The notes beneath the pieces are model-generated. The model had not been told where the DNA came from and made no database searches. It saw nothing but the letters and a program-made list of their open reading frames with translations. This document shows positions 6,952-15,708 of a stretch of 49,832 nt of DNA, in pieces (the stretch's first letter is position 1; each line of letters starts with the position of its first letter). Source of the DNA: an uncultured Clostridia bacterium (GTDB lineage Bacteria; Bacillota; Clostridia; Oscillospirales; Ruminococcaceae); the NCBI GenBank assembly GCA_947625375.1, contig CANQOC010000016.1, positions 1 through 49,832 on the forward strand, read 5' to 3'. A program made the position numbers and the translations under genes.

Positions 6952-6980
6952 ATTATAGCATATAACTCGAAAAAAGTCAA
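6952..6980 (-). promoter_or_regulatory. toxin promoter, locus A
   Basis: On the minus strand, TTGACT (6975-6980) and TATAAT (6952-6957) are 17 bp apart, about 55 bp before the toxin ATG. Confidence 0.8.
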
Positions 6981-7072
6981 TAATAGGTATATCTTGCTCA
7001 TGCAGCGTTTACCCTCTCCGTTATACACAAATCGCGGGGCGGGGAAAAATCGAAGTTTTTGCAGTTTTCCTC

Positions 7073-8492
<1,420 letters not shown>

Positions 8493-8510
8493 GAATAAAA
8501 AGCTGATGAA

Positions 8511-8542
8511 CCGCGGCGGGGAGACCTGCCGCGGGGTTTTTT
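8511..8542 (+). terminator. gdhA rho-independent terminator
   Basis: CCGCGGC (8511-8517) pairs with GCCGCGG (8528-8534) and is followed by GG and six T. Confidence 0.92.
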
Positions 8543-9390
8543 ATGGGCTAAGGGGAAAGCGGTGAATAAGGTGGTCGACGGTGGCGGGCGCGATTTGGAA
8601 TAGCTGCCATATTCGGGAACATTTAAGCACGTCTATTAAAGGAAAACATCGCCGTACTTCCTTGGAAAAAGGAATTCGCTTCGCTCATACTATTTTTAGC
8701 CACCCTACCCCGGCCCTCCCCTCGAGGGGAGGGGGTGTGGAGGACACTTGTGAGCGTTTATAAAACATGAGTGCGGCGACACACATCTTAAAAGGAATTC
8801 GCTTCGCGAATGCTATTTTGAATAGCTGCAGCAATGCAGGTCACTTGCGCAAGTATAAAAAAACAGCATGATGCCGCACTGCCTATAACAATGAATTCGC
8901 TGCGCGGGGTATGTTGTGAATAGCACCCGCACTCTCGTTTAAAAGGAATTCGCTGGCGCTCATGCTATTTTTAGACTCCCACCCCCTGCCCCCTCCCACA
9001 TGGGAGGGGGTTCAGCGTCATCAAACTTGCGTTAGCCGCCTAACGGCGGGGGAAATTTTCAGCGACGTCATGAGTTGCTAAATTCGTTCACTTTGTGGCG
9101 GACGCTAAATGCAACCCTTTCTCGGTTCCTCCGCCCTTTTCCTTCCACACCCCCTGCCCCCTCTCCCTCAGTGAGAGAGAGGGGGTTCCACCCCACACCC
9201 GGCCGTTCACGTTCGTGAACGGCGCGACCACTCCCCTCAAGGGGAGTGGTACTTGGCAAGGAGGACGCTTTGGCAAGTTTTAGAAAAAATGTGTGCTGAC
9301 GCACTGCCTTGTAAAAGGTATTCGCTTCGCGAATGCTATTCTTAGGCTCCTATCCCCCTGTCCCCCTTTCCACATGGAAAGGGGGAATGC
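8543..9390. repeat. gene-free cluster of GC-rich palindrome modules
   Basis: No credible gene. The stretch is a mosaic of repeated modules, each with a GGAATTCGCTTCGCTCATGC-like segment some 30-40 bp from a GC-rich palindrome. Palindromes lie at 8714-8733 (CCCTCCCC / GGGGAGGG), 8989-9010 (CCCCCTCCCA / TGGGAGGGGG), about 9155-9185, about 9226-9250, and 9362-9385 (CCCCCTTTCCA / TGGAAAGGGGG). The arms differ between copies but stay complementary. Confidence 0.7.
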
Positions 9391-9415
9391 ATCGCTTCGG
9401 CTTCAGCTCCTATGA

Positions 9416-9525
9416 GGGCGCCGTCCGCGGCAGCCGAAGGCTGCCGAAACGAAAGAATCAGGAAAACTCCGGCTGGAGTTTTCCTGATTCTTTCGTTTGC
9501 GCGCAAAGCGCGCCGGACAGTGCCC
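9416..9525. repeat. four-way-junction element, copy 1 of 6
   Basis: The outer stem GGGCGCCGTCCG (9416-9427) pairs with CGGACAGTGCCC (9514-9525), with two mismatches. It encloses three hairpins with no unpaired base between them: CGGCAGCC/GGCTGCCG (9428-9446), a perfect 24-bp hairpin (arms 9447-9470 and 9475-9498), and GCGCGC-AAA-GCGCGC (9499-9513). Five other copies share this plan with different stem sequences. The left side carries a segment (about 9380-9415) also found beside the copies at 26196 and 40161. The stretch 9526-9793 has no gene; it ends in a pyrimidine tract of TTCTATC/TTCTGAC steps (about 9720-9790). Confidence 0.85.
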
Positions 9526-9793
9526 GAGGTGCGGCAATGCGGCAAAGATGGGTATAGCGCCGCCACCCGTCCCTCCCCGGTCACGCGCAAGCCTTTCCGC
9601 AGGCGTACTCGGTAGTTTCCCGCATCGGTCATGCGCAAATGTCGGACTGACGCGGCGAAGCGGTTTAACGCCGCTAAACATGGTGCCCGACGGGTTTCAG
9701 CTATTTTTCCTGCCCGAATCAAACTTCTATCTTCTATCATCTAATTTCCAATTTCTGACTTCCGGCTTCTCACTTCTGCCCTCTGCCAGCGTC

Positions 9794-9822
9794 TTGATTA
9801 TTTCCGCCGGATGGTGTATAAT
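9794..9822 (+). promoter_or_regulatory. dtd promoter
   Basis: TTGATT (9794-9799), 17 bp, TATAAT (9817-9822), 22 bp before the dtd start codon. Confidence 0.75.
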
Positions 9823-9844
9823 CGGGGTGAAAGGGGTTGATGGC

Positions 9845-10294
9845 GTGAGAGCGGTGGTTCAGCGCGTGCTCGGCGCAAGGGTTTCGGTCGGTGGGGAGGT
9901 CGTCGGCGAAATCGCGAGGGGATTTTTGGTGCTCCTCGGCGTCGGAAAGGGCGACGGCGAGGCGGAGTGCCGGCGGCTTGCCGCGAAAATCGCGAAGCTT
10001 CGGATTTTTGCAGATGAAAGCGGAAAGACGAACCTCGCGCTCGGCGACGTCGGCGGCGAGGTCTTGGCGGTGTCGCAGTTTACGCTCTTTGCCGACTGCA
10101 CCCACGGCAACCGTCCGAGCTTCCTTGATGCGGCTCCGCCTGAATCGGCGAACGCCCTTTATGAGCGCTTTTGCGACGAACTCGGCGCGCTCGGATTTGT
10201 CCCACAAAAGGGGATTTTCGGCGCGGATATGAAGATAGAAATGACTGCGGACGGGCCTTTTACCGTCCTGATGGATACGGAGGACTGGCTGTGA
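9845..10294 (+). CDS. dtd: D-aminoacyl-tRNA deacylase
   Basis: Dtd removes D-amino acids (and glycine from mischarged tRNA-Ala) from tRNA, protecting translation. The 149-residue protein begins MRAVVQRVLGARVSVGGE from a GTG start, preceded by AAAGGGG. It has the conserved active-site signatures AVSQFTLFADCTHGNRPSF and, in place of the usual NDGPVT-type motif, TADGPFTVLMDT. The C-terminal GIFGADMKIEMTADGPF is typical. The upstream frame is open but lacks any family match. The stop overlaps the next start in GTGA, so the two genes are translationally coupled. Confidence 0.95.
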   Translation: MRAVVQRVLGARVSVGGEVVGEIARGFLVLLGVGKGDGEAECRRLAAKIAKLRIFADESGKTNLALGDVGGEVLAVSQFTLFADCTHGNRPSFLDAAPPESANALYERFCDELGALGFVPQKGIFGADMKIEMTADGPFTVLMDTEDWL

Positions 10295-10632
10295 ACATAC
10301 AGATTTTTGCGCGCTCGAAGTGTTTTGACTCAAAAAAGGCAGAGAGGTGGTTCAAGGAGCGGCGGATTAAGTATCAGCTGATTGACCTCGACGCGAAGGG
10401 ACTTAGTCCGCGCGAGCTCGACAGCGTCATCGCGGCGGTGGGCCTCGATTCACTCATCGACCCGAAGTCGAAGTCGCCCGATGCCGCCCTTATCGGGTAC
10501 CTCTCCGACCGCGCCCAGAAGGTGGAGAAGCTCCTCGACGACCCCCGCCTGCTGCGCTCGCCGATTGTCCGCAACGGCCGGCTTGCGACGGTGGGGTACT
10601 GCCCGGAGATATGGGAAGGGTGGAAGGAGTAG
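10291..10632 (+). CDS. ArsC/Spx-family protein
   Basis: This 113-residue, thioredoxin-fold protein of the ArsC/Spx/YffB family starts with a GTG overlapping the dtd stop. It begins MNIQIFARSKCFDSKKAERW, where the CFDS-KKAERW part replaces the CxxC of Spx and resembles the single-cysteine ArsC-like branch. LLRSPIVRNGRLATVGYCPEIW near the C terminus matches the family's RxPIV motif. Members may reduce arsenate with glutathione or mycothiol-like thiols, or act as RNA-polymerase-binding regulators; sequence alone does not decide. It is cotranscribed with dtd and followed at once by a four-way-junction element that may serve as terminator. Confidence 0.85.
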   Translation: MNIQIFARSKCFDSKKAERWFKERRIKYQLIDLDAKGLSPRELDSVIAAVGLDSLIDPKSKSPDAALIGYLSDRAQKVEKLLDDPRLLRSPIVRNGRLATVGYCPEIWEGWKE

Positions 10633-10650
10633 GGACAGAGGCGGCAGACG

Positions 10651-10754
10651 GCGCAGCCGCGGCAGCCGAAGGCTGCCGAAACAAAAAGAGCAGAAAAACT
10701 CCGGCGGGAGTTTTTCTGCTCTTTTCGTTTGCACGCTTCGCGCGCCGACTGCGT
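10651..10754. repeat. four-way-junction element, copy 2 of 6
   Basis: Outer stem 10651-10659/10746-10754 (one mismatch, one wobble). Inner hairpins: CGGCAGCC/GGCTGCCG (10660-10678), a 24-bp hairpin (10679-10702/10707-10730, one A-C mismatch that is a G-U pair on the other strand) and GCACGC-TTC-GCGCGC (10731-10745). It lies 18 bp after the ArsC-like gene, so it may act as its terminator. The attached 83-bp palindrome follows directly. Confidence 0.85.
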
Positions 10755-10836
10755 GCATAAGCTTGTTTTATAGCTGTTCACGCTTCGCAATCGTATACGA
10801 TTGATTGCTCGCGTTCACAGATAAAACAAGCGTATG
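10755..10836. repeat. ~83-bp palindromic repeat, copy 1 of 3
   Basis: The ends GCATAAGCTTGTTTTAT and ATAAAACAAGCGTATGC pair over about 16 bp, and the centre AATCGT-AT-ACGATT pairs again. The flanks between carry GTTCACGC and GCGTTCAC as imperfect inner arms. The same sequence adjoins four-way-junction elements at 26112-26194 and 45364-45446. Confidence 0.85.
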
Positions 10837-10842
10837 CTGTCA

Positions 10843-11098
10843 GAGGGCAGAAGTCTGATAGTCAGAAATCAGACTTCTATCTTCTATCCTCCATCTTCTA
10901 TCATCAAACTTCTGCCCTCTGACGTCTCACTTCTGTTCTCTAATAGGGCAGGGGGGGTAGGAGTCTGAAAATAGCATGAGCGCAGCGAATTCCTCATAGC
11001 AAGATGCAACGTCATACCAGACTTCAGCTATCAAATGCAGAAATCACACCTCTATCCTCCATCATCTAATCTCTAACTTCTGTATCTGACCGCACCCT
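10843..11098. repeat. gene-free pyrimidine tract region
   Basis: No gene. The plus strand is largely pyrimidine, built of irregular 7-10-nt steps such as CTTCTATC and TCTGACNTCT (10843-10945 and 11040-11095). A GGGGGTAGGAGTCTGAAAATAGC fragment and an AGCGAATTCC fragment of the palindrome modules (10950-10995) lie in between. Similar tracts occur near most promoters and gene ends in this window. Confidence 0.55.
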
Positions 11099-11129
11099 TT
11101 TGACATGCTTCCCTCAACTTTTTTCTCAA

Positions 11130-11160
11130 CCAAAAAACACCGCAGTCTCCTGCGGTGTTT
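11130..11160 (-). terminator. terminator of the fused ABC transporter gene
   Basis: On the minus strand, AACACCGCAG and CTGCGGTGTT form a 10-bp stem with loop GAGA, followed by a T run. It lies about ten bases past the stop codon. Confidence 0.92.
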
Positions 11161-11170
11161 ATCATCTTTA

Positions 11171-14107
11171 TCACTCTGTCCTCAGCGCTTCGACGGGGTC
11201 TTTCTTGGCGGCGATGCCCGAGGGGATAAGACCGGCAATCAGCGTCAGGGCCATGCTTATTATCACCAGCGCGGCGGCGCCTCCGACCGGCAGTGCCGCC
11301 GAGAGGGCGTCGATGCCGGTGAGCGTGTGCAGAACAAGGTTTATCGGCAGTATCAGCAGAAGCGTTATGCCGATGCCGAGCGCTCCGGCGACAAATCCGA
11401 CAATAAGCGTTTCGGCATTGAACACCCTCGAAACGTCCCTCTTCGACGCGCCGACCGAGCGCAGGATTCCGATTTCCTTTGTGCGCTCGAGGACCGAAAT
11501 ATATGTGATGATTCCGATCATAATCGAGCTGACGACAAGCGATATCGCGACAAAGGCTATCAGCACATAGGATATCGCGCTGATGATTGTCGTCACCGAG
11601 GACATTAAAAGCGCGACATAGTCGGTATAGACAATCCGGTCGGCTTCGTCGCCCGATTCGTTATAGTCCGCAATCGCGTCGGCGATGATGTCCTTGTTCT
11701 CGAATGTCGACGCATAGATATAAACCGCAGTCGGCGAGTCGGGGTCGACGTGCCCCAGAAGCTTAAGGTTGTCTTCATATGTCGAATCCGAACGCGTCGA
11801 GGGGAGATGATTCTCGAAAATCAGCTGATACTGCTCCGGGGTGATTTCCGAGGCGTCGAACATCGCGGCAATCTGTTCCGCCGGGAGCTCGGCAAGCTGC
11901 CCCTGAATCTGCTCGGCATACTGCTGCGCGACACCCGCGGCAAGCACCTGTCCGAGATATTCCTCCTTCGTCTCCGAATCCATGTTCGCGATATATTGGC
12001 GGACCGTCTCTTCGTCCATCTGTGTCTGCGAGACGAAAGCTTGGAGAAGCATGTCGTCCGCCGCGGCGTCGTCAAGAGTCTGCCGGTACTGGGCGACGGC
12101 CGACGAAAGATATTCATCCGAAGGCACCGACGCGAGCTCGACATAGAGCGCCGACTTATCCTGTGCCGAAAGTCCGGCGAGCCATTCGTCGACGGCTGCC
12201 TTAATCTCGTCATCGCTCGGCTCTTCGCCGTCTACCTTGAATTTGAGTCCGCTGATGACGTCAGTTTCGGGGTCATCAAGCTGTGCGTTCACTATTTCGC
12301 TCTCCTCGGTCCTCTTTATCATCTCGTCGGTCAGCGCCGAGGTATAGCCGATTGCGCCGGTAAGGAAGGACGAGACCGCGTTTGCGCTCGGGCGGATTAC
12401 CCCGACGACCTTAAGGCGAATCGCGTTGTCCGAGTCATAGAGATATTTCAGACCCGTCTCGGTCTCGCTGACGTCGATATAGGCGTCGCCCGACTTCTGG
12501 TATTTGTCGCAGTCGAGAATCACCCGAAAATCGAGGTTCATGATGTCGTCATAGCTCCAGCTGCCGAATTCCGAGGTGTCGACCTGCTCCTGATTTGCGG
12601 CGGCGGTCATCGCGTCCTGTATCTGGTCGAGGGTCTTAAGACCGAGGGCATAGAGCATCATGTCGCTGATTTCGTTCCGTTCGCTTATTACGACGACGAT
12701 TTCGTCGTAGTTCTCCGGCCATCTTCCCGCGACGACGTCATACTGCTCCTTCATCAAATCGTTGACCGGCTCGCCGTCCATTCCCTTGAGCATTTCCTGC
12801 CACGCGTTGACCTGTACGAAGTTCGAGAGGGTCGAGCTCGTCGTCGAAAAGCCCATTGCGGTATAAAGGCTGCTCATCAGCTCAAGAATGTCCGACTCAA
12901 AGATTTTTCCGTCGGTGTCGGTGGTATAAACGTGCATATCCCCGCCGTAGGAATAGCTGATTGCAGAGGAATAGGCGCTTATTTCGTCGCCGTTTTCGAT
13001 ATAGTCCTTGAATTTTACGAGATTGTTTTTCTGTGACTCCATCGAGTTCATCGAGTTCATCATCTCATACATAATCTTCGACTCATAGACGGCGTCGAGC
13101 TCGTGTCCGTTCTCGATTTCGCCGTTGGCGGTGTCGCGAAGATTCTGCAGCAGCTGGGTCATGTCGACTTCCTGTGCGTTAATCGTAATCGGATAGCTCG
13201 AAAGGGTATCCTCCTGGACGCGGTCAATGTAGTTCTGTACGCCCGTCGAGACCGAGAGGATAAGCGCGATGCCGATGATTCCGATTGAGCCGGCAAAGCT
13301 CGTCAGAATCGTCCGCGCCTTTTTCGTCATAAGGTTATTCAGCGACAGCGACAGCGCCGTGAAGAACGACATCGAGGTCTTTTTGCCCTTGCTGACGCTC
13401 CTGACTTCGTTGAGGTTTTCTTCCGAGCCGTCATAGGGGTCGGAGTCGCTGATGATTTCGCCGTCGAGGAGCCTTACGGTCCGCGAGGCGTATTTTTCGG
13501 CGAGGTCGGGGTTGTGCGTGACCATGATTATGAGCTTATCCTTAGAGATTTCTTTCAGAATCTCCATAATCTGGACGCTCGTCTGTGAATCGAGGGCGCC
13601 GGTCGGCTCGTCGGCGAGGAGGATTTCGGGGTCGTTCACAAGCGCCCTCGCGATTGCGACGCGCTGCATCTGTCCGCCCGACATCTGATTCGGCTTTTTC
13701 TTTAGCTGGTCCCCGAGACCGACCTTTTCGAGAGCCTCCTTTGCCCTGCGCCGGCGCTCCGCCTTTCCGACTCCCGAGAGGGTCAGCGCAAGCTCGACGT
13801 TTGCCAAAACGGTCTGGTGGGGGATAAGGTTATAGCTTTGGAAGACAAAGCCGATTGAGTGATTGCGGTATGTGTCCCAATCCGAGTCGCGGAATTTTTT
13901 CGTCGACTTGCCGTTGATTGAAAGGTCGCCCGACGTATACTGGTCGAGACCGCCGATGATGTTTAAAAGAGTCGTCTTTCCGCAGCCCGACTGTCCGAGT
14001 ATCGCGACGAATTCGCTCTTTCTGAATTCGATTGAAACTCCCTTCAGCGCGCGGACCTTTTCGCCGCCGGCGTCGTAGTCCTTAATGATGCTGTCAAGTT
14101 TAAGCAT
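11171..14107 (-). CDS. MacB-like ABC transporter, ATPase and permease fused
   Basis: A 978-residue fusion. Residues 1-230 are an ABC ATPase of the LolD/MacB type (Walker A GQSGCGKTT, signature MSGGQMQRVAIARAL, Walker B EILLADEPTGALDS). A first membrane helix at about 265-287 is followed by a large predicted extracellular domain of over 500 residues that is rich in Asp, Glu, Ser and Gln. A C-terminal FtsX-type block of three helices (VLERTKEIGILRSVGASKRDV lies between them) ends with KKDPVEALRTE. Proteins of this class drive mechanotransmission or export of peptides and antibiotics rather than classical uptake. The gene is monocistronic with its own promoter and terminator. The substrate is unknown. 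Confidence 0.92.
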   Translation of the reverse strand: MLKLDSIIKDYDAGGEKVRALKGVSIEFRKSEFVAILGQSGCGKTTLLNIIGGLDQYTSGDLSINGKSTKKFRDSDWDTYRNHSIGFVFQSYNLIPHQTVLANVELALTLSGVGKAERRRRAKEALEKVGLGDQLKKKPNQMSGGQMQRVAIARALVNDPEILLADEPTGALDSQTSVQIMEILKEISKDKLIIMVTHNPDLAEKYASRTVRLLDGEIISDSDPYDGSEENLNEVRSVSKGKKTSMSFFTALSLSLNNLMTKKARTILTSFAGSIGIIGIALILSVSTGVQNYIDRVQEDTLSSYPITINAQEVDMTQLLQNLRDTANGEIENGHELDAVYESKIMYEMMNSMNSMESQKNNLVKFKDYIENGDEISAYSSAISYSYGGDMHVYTTDTDGKIFESDILELMSSLYTAMGFSTTSSTLSNFVQVNAWQEMLKGMDGEPVNDLMKEQYDVVAGRWPENYDEIVVVISERNEISDMMLYALGLKTLDQIQDAMTAAANQEQVDTSEFGSWSYDDIMNLDFRVILDCDKYQKSGDAYIDVSETETGLKYLYDSDNAIRLKVVGVIRPSANAVSSFLTGAIGYTSALTDEMIKRTEESEIVNAQLDDPETDVISGLKFKVDGEEPSDDEIKAAVDEWLAGLSAQDKSALYVELASVPSDEYLSSAVAQYRQTLDDAAADDMLLQAFVSQTQMDEETVRQYIANMDSETKEEYLGQVLAAGVAQQYAEQIQGQLAELPAEQIAAMFDASEITPEQYQLIFENHLPSTRSDSTYEDNLKLLGHVDPDSPTAVYIYASTFENKDIIADAIADYNESGDEADRIVYTDYVALLMSSVTTIISAISYVLIAFVAISLVVSSIMIGIITYISVLERTKEIGILRSVGASKRDVSRVFNAETLIVGFVAGALGIGITLLLILPINLVLHTLTGIDALSAALPVGGAAALVIISMALTLIAGLIPSGIAAKKDPVEALRTE

Positions 14108-14166
14108 TCTCTCCTCGTCTCCTCTTTTTGGCAGAAATCAACAATTTCATATTAACTCTATTGTAA

Positions 14167-14195
14167 ACTATACCACATCTCGGGAGCAATTTCAA
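14167..14195 (-). promoter_or_regulatory. promoter of the fused ABC transporter gene
   Basis: On the minus strand, TTGAAA (14190-14195) and TATAGT (14167-14172) are separated by 17 bp, about 60 bp before the start codon. The leader between them shows no clear riboswitch. Confidence 0.7.
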
Positions 14196-14226
14196 TAGAT
14201 TCGGTGTGACGCTTCTGTGAAAACTA

Positions 14227-14258
14227 TATAAAAACCCCGGCAGAATATCCGCCGGGGA
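14227..14258 (-). terminator. terminator after the alpha-galactosidase operon
   Basis: On the minus strand, CCCCGGC and GCCGGGG (14235-14257) form the stem, followed by TTTTTATA. Confidence 0.92.
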
Positions 14259-14264
14259 AAATGA

Positions 14265-14468
14265 TTATCTGAATAGGGCGCAGTTACCGCTTTCGCGGAA
14301 GTACCGGATTTTTTCTTCAATCGCCGCGCGGGAAACGCCGAAATATTCGGCGAGGCAGTCGATGCAAAGAAAGCTGTCGGCGGTCCGAAGCACCATCTTC
14401 CGGTATATGGCCTTGTCGTCCTGCATAAGCTTTGCGCCGCACTTCATGCAGTGCTCGGAATCGGGCAT
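14265..14468 (-). CDS. four-cysteine zinc-ribbon-like mini-protein
   Basis: This 67-residue protein carries two CxxC pairs: CMKC near the N terminus (residues 7-10) and CIDC at 35-38, followed by LAEYFGVSRAAIEEKIRYF, which reads like a helix-turn-helix. A zinc-ribbon plus helical DNA- or protein-binding adaptor is plausible. I do not recognise the family. Its ATG overlaps the alpha-galactosidase stop in TGATG, so it is translationally coupled, and the operon terminator follows immediately. Given the coupling it is a real gene; its job is unknown. Confidence 0.75.
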   Translation of the reverse strand: MPDSEHCMKCGAKLMQDDKAIYRKMVLRTADSFLCIDCLAEYFGVSRAAIEEKIRYFRESGNCALFR

Positions 14469-15628
14469 CAGACCTTCACGAGCTTAACGCGGAACATCTC
14501 GCAGCAGTGCGGCCTGAGGTCGGTGCAGTATCTTTCGCGGAAGGTTCCGACGGTCTTGTGGTTCCAGACGTCGTAGAATTCAAGGGCGTATCCCGAGGCA
14601 TAGGGCAGACCCATGTCCCAGAAATTAAAGCTGAATTCCGCGGGATTTTCGCCGTCGGCAAAGTTTACGAGAAGAATCGCATAGTCGCCGTTTTCGAGCG
14701 GCTTGACGAGTCCCTTGCAGCTGTCGTTGCACCAGTGGTCGATTTCAATTGGTCCTCGGCCCTCGACGTCCTGATTGATTGCGATGACGTCCTTATTCGT
14801 GAGGATTTCCTTTGTCTCGGGGGTCATGTTTCTTATGTCGCAGCCGATCATCAGCGGCGAATTCATCATCGCCCAGAGCGAGAAGTGCGTCCTGTATTCC
14901 TCGGTGGTGCAGCCGAAGCCGCCCTCGGCAATCCAGCTGTTGTCCGAGCGTCCGCTCATTCCGACGACGAGCATGTCGAGGTCGTTCCAGCAGTATACAC
15001 CCGACTGACTCTGTCTCATGTTGAGCTGTGAGAGAGCGAGGTTCTTGATTGAGTTCCATGTGTCCTGAATGTCGCCGGTCGAGCGGAACATCTGTGCGCC
15101 GGTGTTTCTTATCCAGTCGTGGACGCCGTCGTTGCCCCAGTTGCACGCGGAAAAGAGGATATCGCGGCCGCAGTTGCGCAGAGCCATCGACATTCTTCTG
15201 TAGAGAATTTCGCCGGGGATGCCCTTCGGCTTGAAGCAGTAGTCGTATTTAAGGAAGTCGACGCCCCAGTCTGCAAAGGTCGCGGCGTCCTGGAATTCGT
15301 GCTCGAAGGAGCCGGGGTAGTTGGCACAGGTGTGGGTGCCGGAGCAGGAATAGATGCCGAATTTAAGTCCTTTTGAGTGGACATAGTCGGCGACGGCCCT
15401 TATTCCGTTCGGGAATTTTTTGGGGTCGGGGACCAAAAAGCCGTCCTTGTCGCGTTCGCGAAGGCTCCAGCAGTCGTCGATGACGACGTATTCATAGCCG
15501 GCGTCGCGAAGGCCGGTCTCTATCATTGCGTCGGCAGCGCCTTTGATGAGGTTTTCGTCGATGTTCCAGCTGAATGTGTTCCACGAGTTCCAGCCCATAG
15601 GCGGTGTTCTTCCGAGTTTTTCAGGCAT
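14468..15628 (-). CDS. alpha-galactosidase, glycoside hydrolase family 27
   Basis: GH27 enzymes release terminal alpha-galactose from plant oligosaccharides or glycoconjugates. The 386-residue protein starts MPEKLGRTPPMGWNSWNTF, the classic family entry, with AACGGAGGT upstream. Other marks are YVVIDDCW, the nucleophile region FLKYDYC (Asp), the acid/base region FRSTGDI (Asp) and WNDLDMLVVG. There is no signal peptide, so it should act on imported sugars in the cytoplasm. The C-terminal beta domain is present. Alpha-N-acetylgalactosaminidase is a related alternative within the family. It is the first gene of a two-gene operon with a strong own promoter. Confidence 0.93.
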   Translation of the reverse strand: MPEKLGRTPPMGWNSWNTFSWNIDENLIKGAADAMIETGLRDAGYEYVVIDDCWSLRERDKDGFLVPDPKKFPNGIRAVADYVHSKGLKFGIYSCSGTHTCANYPGSFEHEFQDAATFADWGVDFLKYDYCFKPKGIPGEILYRRMSMALRNCGRDILFSACNWGNDGVHDWIRNTGAQMFRSTGDIQDTWNSIKNLALSQLNMRQSQSGVYCWNDLDMLVVGMSGRSDNSWIAEGGFGCTTEEYRTHFSLWAMMNSPLMIGCDIRNMTPETKEILTNKDVIAINQDVEGRGPIEIDHWCNDSCKGLVKPLENGDYAILLVNFADGENPAEFSFNFWDMGLPYASGYALEFYDVWNHKTVGTFRERYCTDLRPHCCEMFRVKLVKV

Positions 15629-15676
15629 ATTTATTACCTCCGTTGTCAATATTATTCCGCGTATCGCGTCCCCCAT

Positions 15677-15705
15677 ATTATATCAGCGCGAAGGGCGGTT
15701 GTCAA
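15677..15705 (-). promoter_or_regulatory. alpha-galactosidase promoter
   Basis: On the minus strand, TTGACA (15700-15705), 17 bp, TATAAT (15677-15682): both hexamers are perfect. No clear sugar-repressor operator was seen. Confidence 0.85.
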
Positions 15706-15708
15706 CAA

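Noticed and set aside
9448..9498. Simple rho-independent terminator
   Set aside because: The 24-bp hairpin has its T run inside the stem and no run after it, and is enclosed by further helices. It may stop transcription but is not an ordinary terminator.
9416..9525. Junction elements as integron attC sites
   Set aside because: There is no integrase, no gene-cassette array and no R-box GTTRRRY core next to the structures. The multiple hairpins without extrahelical bases also differ from attC.
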